Of a stretch of DNA of 55,730 nucleotides, positions 51,874-55,730 are shown piece by piece. Origin of the DNA: Acidobacteriota bacterium (GTDB lineage: Bacteria; Acidobacteriota; Terriglobia; Acidiferrales; UBA7541); the NCBI GenBank assembly GCA_013286465.1, contig JABDFR010000012.1, forward strand, positions 1-55,730, written 5' to 3'. Every line of letters begins with the position of its first letter. Position 1 is the first letter of the stretch. The position numbers and the translations under genes were made by a program. The notes under the pieces were generated by a model that was not told the origin of the DNA, ran no database searches, and saw only the letters and a list, made by a program, of their open reading frames with translations.

Positions 51874-52443
51874 ATGCACCCAGCCAGCTCAACGCATGCG
51901 AATCATCAAGTCCGCCAATTCCTAGCCGTCTTACTAGCCGCTCTGTTAGCCGCGCCCGCCGCCACAGCCCGCGACATTCACGATTGGTCCAACGTAAAAA
52001 AACTAAATCCCGGCACCGCCGTCCACGTCCAACTCTGGTCCGGCGAAAATCTAGCCGGCGAACTCGACGCCGCCAGCGATTCGACGCTGCGCCTAAGCGT
52101 AGCCGACAGCACCACCCCGCAAGCCGGCTGGTCGCGCACCCTCGATCGCGCCAAAATCCACCGCGTAGCCCGAATCCGCCGCAGCGATCTACCCAATCCC
52201 AATCACTGGATGCTCGGCGGTGCCGTGGCAGGCGGCATAGCAGGCATAGCCGTCGGCGCGGCGAAAGACGCCAAGCAAGGCAACAACGGCCGCTGGATCG
52301 TCGACGGTTTCGGCGGCGCAGTCCTGGGTTTCGTAGCGGCGCTAGCCGTAGTCGGCGGTGTCCTAGTCGTAAAGACGGTAAGCAACTCGACCCACGTCCG
52401 CGTAGTCTACGAGGATGCCGGCAATCCACCGCCGCCCCAGTAG
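51874..52443 (+). CDS. Exported or membrane protein with glycine-rich helices, unknown function
   Basis: 189 residues from ATG 51874 (AAGGAA 7 nt upstream). Signal peptide (VRQFLAVLLAALLAAPAATA), a small beta domain (GTAVHVQLWSGENLAGELDA, STLRLSVADS; resembles LSm-like surface loops, weakly), then two Gly/Ala-rich hydrophobic segments (WMLGGAVAGGIAGIAVGAA and GFGGAVLGFVAALAVVGGVLVV). No family recognised. The stop TAG is the head of a GTAG repeat. Confidence 0.72.
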   Translation: MHPASSTHANHQVRQFLAVLLAALLAAPAATARDIHDWSNVKKLNPGTAVHVQLWSGENLAGELDAASDSTLRLSVADSTTPQAGWSRTLDRAKIHRVARIRRSDLPNPNHWMLGGAVAGGIAGIAVGAAKDAKQGNNGRWIVDGFGGAVLGFVAALAVVGGVLVVKTVSNSTHVRVVYEDAGNPPPPQ

Positions 52444-52464
52444 CACAGCCACTCCTGGCTGTGT
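52440..52464 (+). repeat. GTAG-headed REP-like element, subfamily E (single)
   Basis: GTAGCACAGCCACTCC then TGGCTGTGT, nearly identical to the left half at 29758. GTAG contains the stop codon of the upstream gene. The gap to 52595 otherwise holds only a promoter. Confidence 0.75.
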
Positions 52465-52546
52465 CCGGTATTAATGACAACGAAACCGCCAATGTATTCG
52501 AGCCGCGCGCCGTGTCCAAATCGTTATCCACTGGCAAGCAACCGTA

Positions 52547-52575
52547 TTGCCGCCTTTACTCAAATTAAATATTAT
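52547..52575 (+). promoter_or_regulatory. Promoter of the propeller-CHAT gene
   Basis: TTGCCG (52547-52552), 17 bp, TATTAT (52570-52575) in an AT-rich patch. ATG 52596 lies 20 nt downstream, so the leader would be about 13 nt. Confidence 0.55.
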
Positions 52576-52595
52576 CTTCCTGATTGTATTTAGTG

Positions 52596-55415
52596 ATGCC
52601 GACCCTCTCTCCTTTCTGCGGCGCAGCCGCCCACGAGCATCCATCCAAGCTCTTCACTCAAAGAGTACACCTCCTAATTTTGCAAATGATCGGCTTACTC
52701 CTGTTAGTCGTCACAGGAACCTGCGCACCCGCCGTACTCGCTCAAGATTGGACCGTCACCCAGACGATCAACGTAGGAGAAGTACCCGAAAGGCTAGCAC
52801 TCACCGCCGACGGCCGAACGTTGTACGTCTCAAACCGCGTCAGCGGCACGATCTCAATAATCGACACAGCCACCGCCACAGTCGCTACCACTCTAAAAGT
52901 CGGCGCTTCGGCCGGCACAATTGTGGCGAGCCATGATGGCCGCCACGTCTATGTCTTGGTGCACCCCGATCGCCGCGACGAGACTTGCGCTCTAGCAATC
53001 ATCACCACCGCTGACCAATCCATTCGCATCGTCCCGCTCCCCGGCGAACGCTGGGATGAACTCGCCATCACCCGCGATGACCAAATCTTGTATCTCACCA
53101 ACACCGTCGAAAAAATCCACCGTTTCAATGGCGCAGTATGGGCCCTGCATCTCCCCAACGAGCAATTCGCGACCGTGATTCAAGACGACTCAGGCTGTCC
53201 CACCGGCATCGCCCTTTCCAAGGACGAACAGCGTATTTTCGTCAGTTACCAATGCTTCGGCCCCGGCGGCTACGTGGCCCACGACGCCATCGGCGTCTAC
53301 GAACTCCCTTCCTATCGCCGCATCGCCGCCATCGCCGGCCTAGCGAATGTTGGCGGCCAAATTGCCGCTTCCCCAGATGGCCGCTTCGTTTGGGTGCAGG
53401 GCATCGACGCGTGCTCCCGCCCGGATTATCCGCACGAGGGCTGCGCCGCAGTCCCTTCGCGAGTAGTCAACGTGATCGACGCCCAGGAATTGAAACTTCG
53501 CAAGACTTACGGATTTTCGCTCGAGGACGGCAATGGCAGAATTTCGTTTTCGCCCAACGGCCACGCCTTCATCGGCGACGGAATTTATTTGAAGCAAGTT
53601 GCCGCCGAAGATTTAGACGCCGTGAAGCGCCTGCCCATCGCCAGCACCGGCGAGGTGGCCTTTCAGTCGGACGGAAAAACGGCCTACGCGACGGTAACGG
53701 ATAAAAACGTGGTCGATGTTCTCCAAGTCGCTGCGACGGCGGCCCAGCCGGCCGCCGGTGCGTCAGCGCTGACCCTTCAGACGGTGCTGAATGTTATGCT
53801 CAAGCAAAATTGCGCCGAGGACGCGGGCGTAGTTGCCGCCGCTCGCGCGCAAATTAGCGAGCTTGAATCCGCAGCGCATCCGACCCGCGAACAGCTCGCC
53901 CTCATCGCATCGCTGAAGAAGCAGTCTGACAACTGTTATTGGGTGCGGCCCGATCGCGTGGCCAGCGTCCTGGCCGAGCGCGGAGTCGTTCCGGCAAAAC
54001 CCGGATCAAAATCTCCCGCGGTCAAAGCAGATTCCAATGTGTACGGCGCGGTTATCGAATCGCTCGTTTCCTCGGGAACGCCCTCGGATTTGAGCGTTGT
54101 CCCGCGGCTTTTGGACGCCAAGACGGACCAGGAGTATGCCGATGCGGGTCACTTGGAAGCCGCCAAGAAAGAATTGAGCGGGCTCTACGCCATCCCGAAT
54201 CCCAGCCCGCAACAAAAAGAAAGCATCAAGCGGCTGCAGCAGCAGATCCGCGAGATGAGCAGCCGTAATTCCGGCGCCCTGAGTGACGTCGAAATTCGCG
54301 ACGTGACCGGCCGCTTGGGCCTCGGCAGCAATCGTTTGCAGAAGGAGCTGGAAAATATCAAGAATTCCGCGCTCGTGCTCTACACCATCATCGGCGAGAA
54401 CAGCTATCACACGATTTTAGTCTCAGCCGACGGGCCGCCAGTGAGCTGGGAGGGATTGGACGCCTCGGGACACGCAGTGAGCCGCGAGGAGATTCGCCGC
54501 TTGGCTACAGAATTTCGCAATAATCTTCAGGTCGCCTCCGGCGATCCGCGGCCCGCGGCAGATCAGCTTTTTCGCATCATCATCGGCTCGCACCTAGCGC
54601 AACTCGAACGCGCTAAGACGCTCGTTTGGGTTTTGGACGATGAACTCCGCTACGTTCCGATGGCCGCACTTTACGATGAACGAAATTCCCGCTACCTGGT
54701 CGAGCGCTTCAGCAACGTCGTAATGACTCGATCGGACGCCTTTCAGGCCGAAGAAGTTCACGTCCCGTTGCGCGCGCTGGCGCTGGGAGTTTCGGAATCG
54801 CGGGCGGGCTTACCGGCCTTGCCGGGCGTCACCAAAGAAATCAGCTCGATTTTCTACACCGAAGGCACTCACTCCTCCGCCGGATTTGTGCCCGCGAAAA
54901 TTTTGGTAAACGATGCGTTCACTCCCTACGCCCTGCGCGCCGGCTTGCAGCAATCTTTTTCCATTGTGCATATCGCCAGCCATTTCGTCTTTGACGATCG
55001 GCAACCCGAGCAATCCTACTTGCTGCTAGGCGACGGCAAACTGAGTCTCGCGGAATTGAACGATCCAGTGAATGGCTACAATTTCAAGGGCGTGCGCCTG
55101 GTGACGCTCTCCGCTTGCGACACGGGAAAGGGCGCGGAACCCGGCAATGGCATTGAGATCCAAAGCCTGGGCGAGATTTTAGATAGCGGCGCCTGGTCGG
55201 TAATAGCCACCCTGTGGGCCATCAACGATGCCAGCACCAGCGATCTAATGCGCGAGTTCTACCAGGGGCTCGAACATGGCCAATCAAAGGCCGAAGCTCT
55301 GCAGAAAGCGCAGTTAGCTCTCCTCTGCGGCGGCGAGCACTGCGACGGCCACCCCTCGCACTACTCCCGGCCCTTCTACTGGGCCCCGTTCATTCTGACG
55401 GGCGATTGGCGCTGA
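52596..55415 (+). CDS. Secreted beta-propeller-CHAT protease fusion
   Basis: 939 residues. Signal peptide (QRVHLLILQMIGLLLLVVTG...AVLAQ), then ~350 residues of YVTN-type propeller blades (ERLALTADGRTLYVSNRVSG, TPGIALS-like CPTGIALSKDEQRIFVSYQC, GQIAASPDGRFVWVQGID, GNGRISFSPNGHAFIGDG). A Cys-containing helical linker (~390-570) follows, then a CHAT caspase-like domain: IVHIASHFVF (His796) and VTLSACDTGKG (Cys841), with the late SVIATLWAINDASTSDLMREFYQGL typical of CHAT. CHAT domains are caspase-like proteases usually fused to TPR repeats in the cytosol; export with a propeller is uncommon. ATG 52596 fits the promoter; TTG 52584 is an alternative. Target unknown. It appears monocistronic. Confidence 0.87.
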   Translation: MPTLSPFCGAAAHEHPSKLFTQRVHLLILQMIGLLLLVVTGTCAPAVLAQDWTVTQTINVGEVPERLALTADGRTLYVSNRVSGTISIIDTATATVATTLKVGASAGTIVASHDGRHVYVLVHPDRRDETCALAIITTADQSIRIVPLPGERWDELAITRDDQILYLTNTVEKIHRFNGAVWALHLPNEQFATVIQDDSGCPTGIALSKDEQRIFVSYQCFGPGGYVAHDAIGVYELPSYRRIAAIAGLANVGGQIAASPDGRFVWVQGIDACSRPDYPHEGCAAVPSRVVNVIDAQELKLRKTYGFSLEDGNGRISFSPNGHAFIGDGIYLKQVAAEDLDAVKRLPIASTGEVAFQSDGKTAYATVTDKNVVDVLQVAATAAQPAAGASALTLQTVLNVMLKQNCAEDAGVVAAARAQISELESAAHPTREQLALIASLKKQSDNCYWVRPDRVASVLAERGVVPAKPGSKSPAVKADSNVYGAVIESLVSSGTPSDLSVVPRLLDAKTDQEYADAGHLEAAKKELSGLYAIPNPSPQQKESIKRLQQQIREMSSRNSGALSDVEIRDVTGRLGLGSNRLQKELENIKNSALVLYTIIGENSYHTILVSADGPPVSWEGLDASGHAVSREEIRRLATEFRNNLQVASGDPRPAADQLFRIIIGSHLAQLERAKTLVWVLDDELRYVPMAALYDERNSRYLVERFSNVVMTRSDAFQAEEVHVPLRALALGVSESRAGLPALPGVTKEISSIFYTEGTHSSAGFVPAKILVNDAFTPYALRAGLQQSFSIVHIASHFVFDDRQPEQSYLLLGDGKLSLAELNDPVNGYNFKGVRLVTLSACDTGKGAEPGNGIEIQSLGEILDSGAWSVIATLWAINDASTSDLMREFYQGLEHGQSKAEALQKAQLALLCGGEHCDGHPSHYSRPFYWAPFILTGDWR

Positions 55416-55730
55416 ACCCGCAATGCCTCTAGCGTTTTTCCGAAGGTTTGAGGTGGCGTGCTTCGGCCCCGGTTTCGCCTTCAAGTGTCGTTTCTGCCGT
55501 CAACGTCCCTTGCCACCTAACGCGCCCACGGTACTACGTATTGATACGGATGACGGACTCGCCATCCCCATGCTAACGTCGATAGGATTTGCTCATGAAC
55601 CACGCTGCTCAAATTCGAAGCTGTGGCCCCGCACCCCGCGCTAACCACTCGCTCTTCCGGCCGCAAAAGCACCAAACAACCCACCGCCAGCCTAATCGGG
55701 AAAATAAAGCTTGTTTCCCAAATCACTATC
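55416..55730. other. Window end, no gene supported
   Basis: Short open frames exist on both strands but none shows a recognisable domain, a ribosome site or consistent composition. No GTAG repeat or terminator is evident. A gene could begin beyond the edge. Confidence 0.5.

Noticed and set aside
1668-52464. CRISPR array from the repeated 30-bp units
   Set aside because: Copies are dispersed, palindromic and mostly in inverted pairs; there is no regular spacing and no cas gene.
52596-55415. CHAT effector of a type III-E CRISPR or gasdermin system
   Set aside because: No cas or gasdermin-like gene nearby, no TPR repeats, and a signal peptide is present.
55423-55644. 73-codon plus-strand frame after the CHAT gene
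   Set aside because: No ribosome site, no recognisable motif, and mixed composition.

Overview
The window looks like chromosomal DNA of an Acidobacteriota bacterium (Terriglobia or Bryobacter-like). The main reason is two copies of the 'acidobacterial duplicated orphan permease' (ADOP) architecture, each directly behind a PadR-family regulator. GC-rich composition, many secreted beta-propeller, NIPSNAP and DinB proteins, and frequent TTG/GTG starts fit. No rRNA, tRNA, CRISPR array, prophage or transposase gene was recognised. The taxonomy is inference from gene content only.

Layout. 1-1.7 kb: 3' end of a glutamate dehydrogenase gene and a frameshifted thiD. 1.9-10.7 kb: a pyrimidine region with pyrR-pyrB-pyrC on the minus strand (plus a secreted adenosine deaminase-like gene) and, divergently, a PafA-like phosphatase, pyrD, rlpA and pyrF. 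11-13 kb: a PadR regulator and a pseudokinase-TonB fusion. 13-17 kb: a divergent Tat-type NIPSNAP/ArsR pair, a quinone-oxidoreductase-like gene and an ABC-F ATPase. 17.2-22.4 kb: PadR, ADOP permease, secreted DinB, membrane-anchored NIPSNAP, SDR. 22.4-27.4 kb: two secreted proteins of unclear role and two secreted beta-propeller proteins. 27.5-32.5 kb: selB, tatA, maf, a methylmalonyl-CoA-mutase-like large subunit and a small membrane protein. 33-37 kb: two small unknown proteins, a Memo-family gene, and yebC-ruvC-unknown. 37-40.5 kb: a second PadR-ADOP module followed by a VOC protein. 40.6-50.8 kb: Tat-type amidase, deoxynucleoside kinase, DUF4126-like membrane protein, a tandem M42 peptidase, an ABC exporter pair and a histidine kinase. 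50.8-55.4 kb: GntR regulator, a glycine-rich membrane protein and a large secreted beta-propeller-CHAT protease. The last ~300 bases hold no gene I can support.

The most striking non-coding signal is a population of about 30 short elements that begin with GTAG and continue into an imperfect hairpin, many arranged as head-outward inverted pairs 96-173 bp long. This is the architecture of REP/REPIN elements, but in at least five stem-sequence subfamilies. In six genes the TAG inside the GTAG head is the stop codon, one element acts as part of a likely terminator, and one appears captured in frame inside maf. A second recurrent signal is a -10 hexamer ending 8 nt (once 6 nt) before the start codon, implying leaderless mRNAs for several genes.

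Strand composition changes along the window: the + strand is G+T-rich at the left and C+A-rich at the right, on both gene orientations. This is what one expects across a replication-strand switch (terminus side if leading strands are G-rich). The most unusual protein architectures are the pseudokinase-TM-TonB fusion, the secreted propeller-CHAT protease, and the secreted tandem M42 peptidase whose first half has lost its metal ligands.
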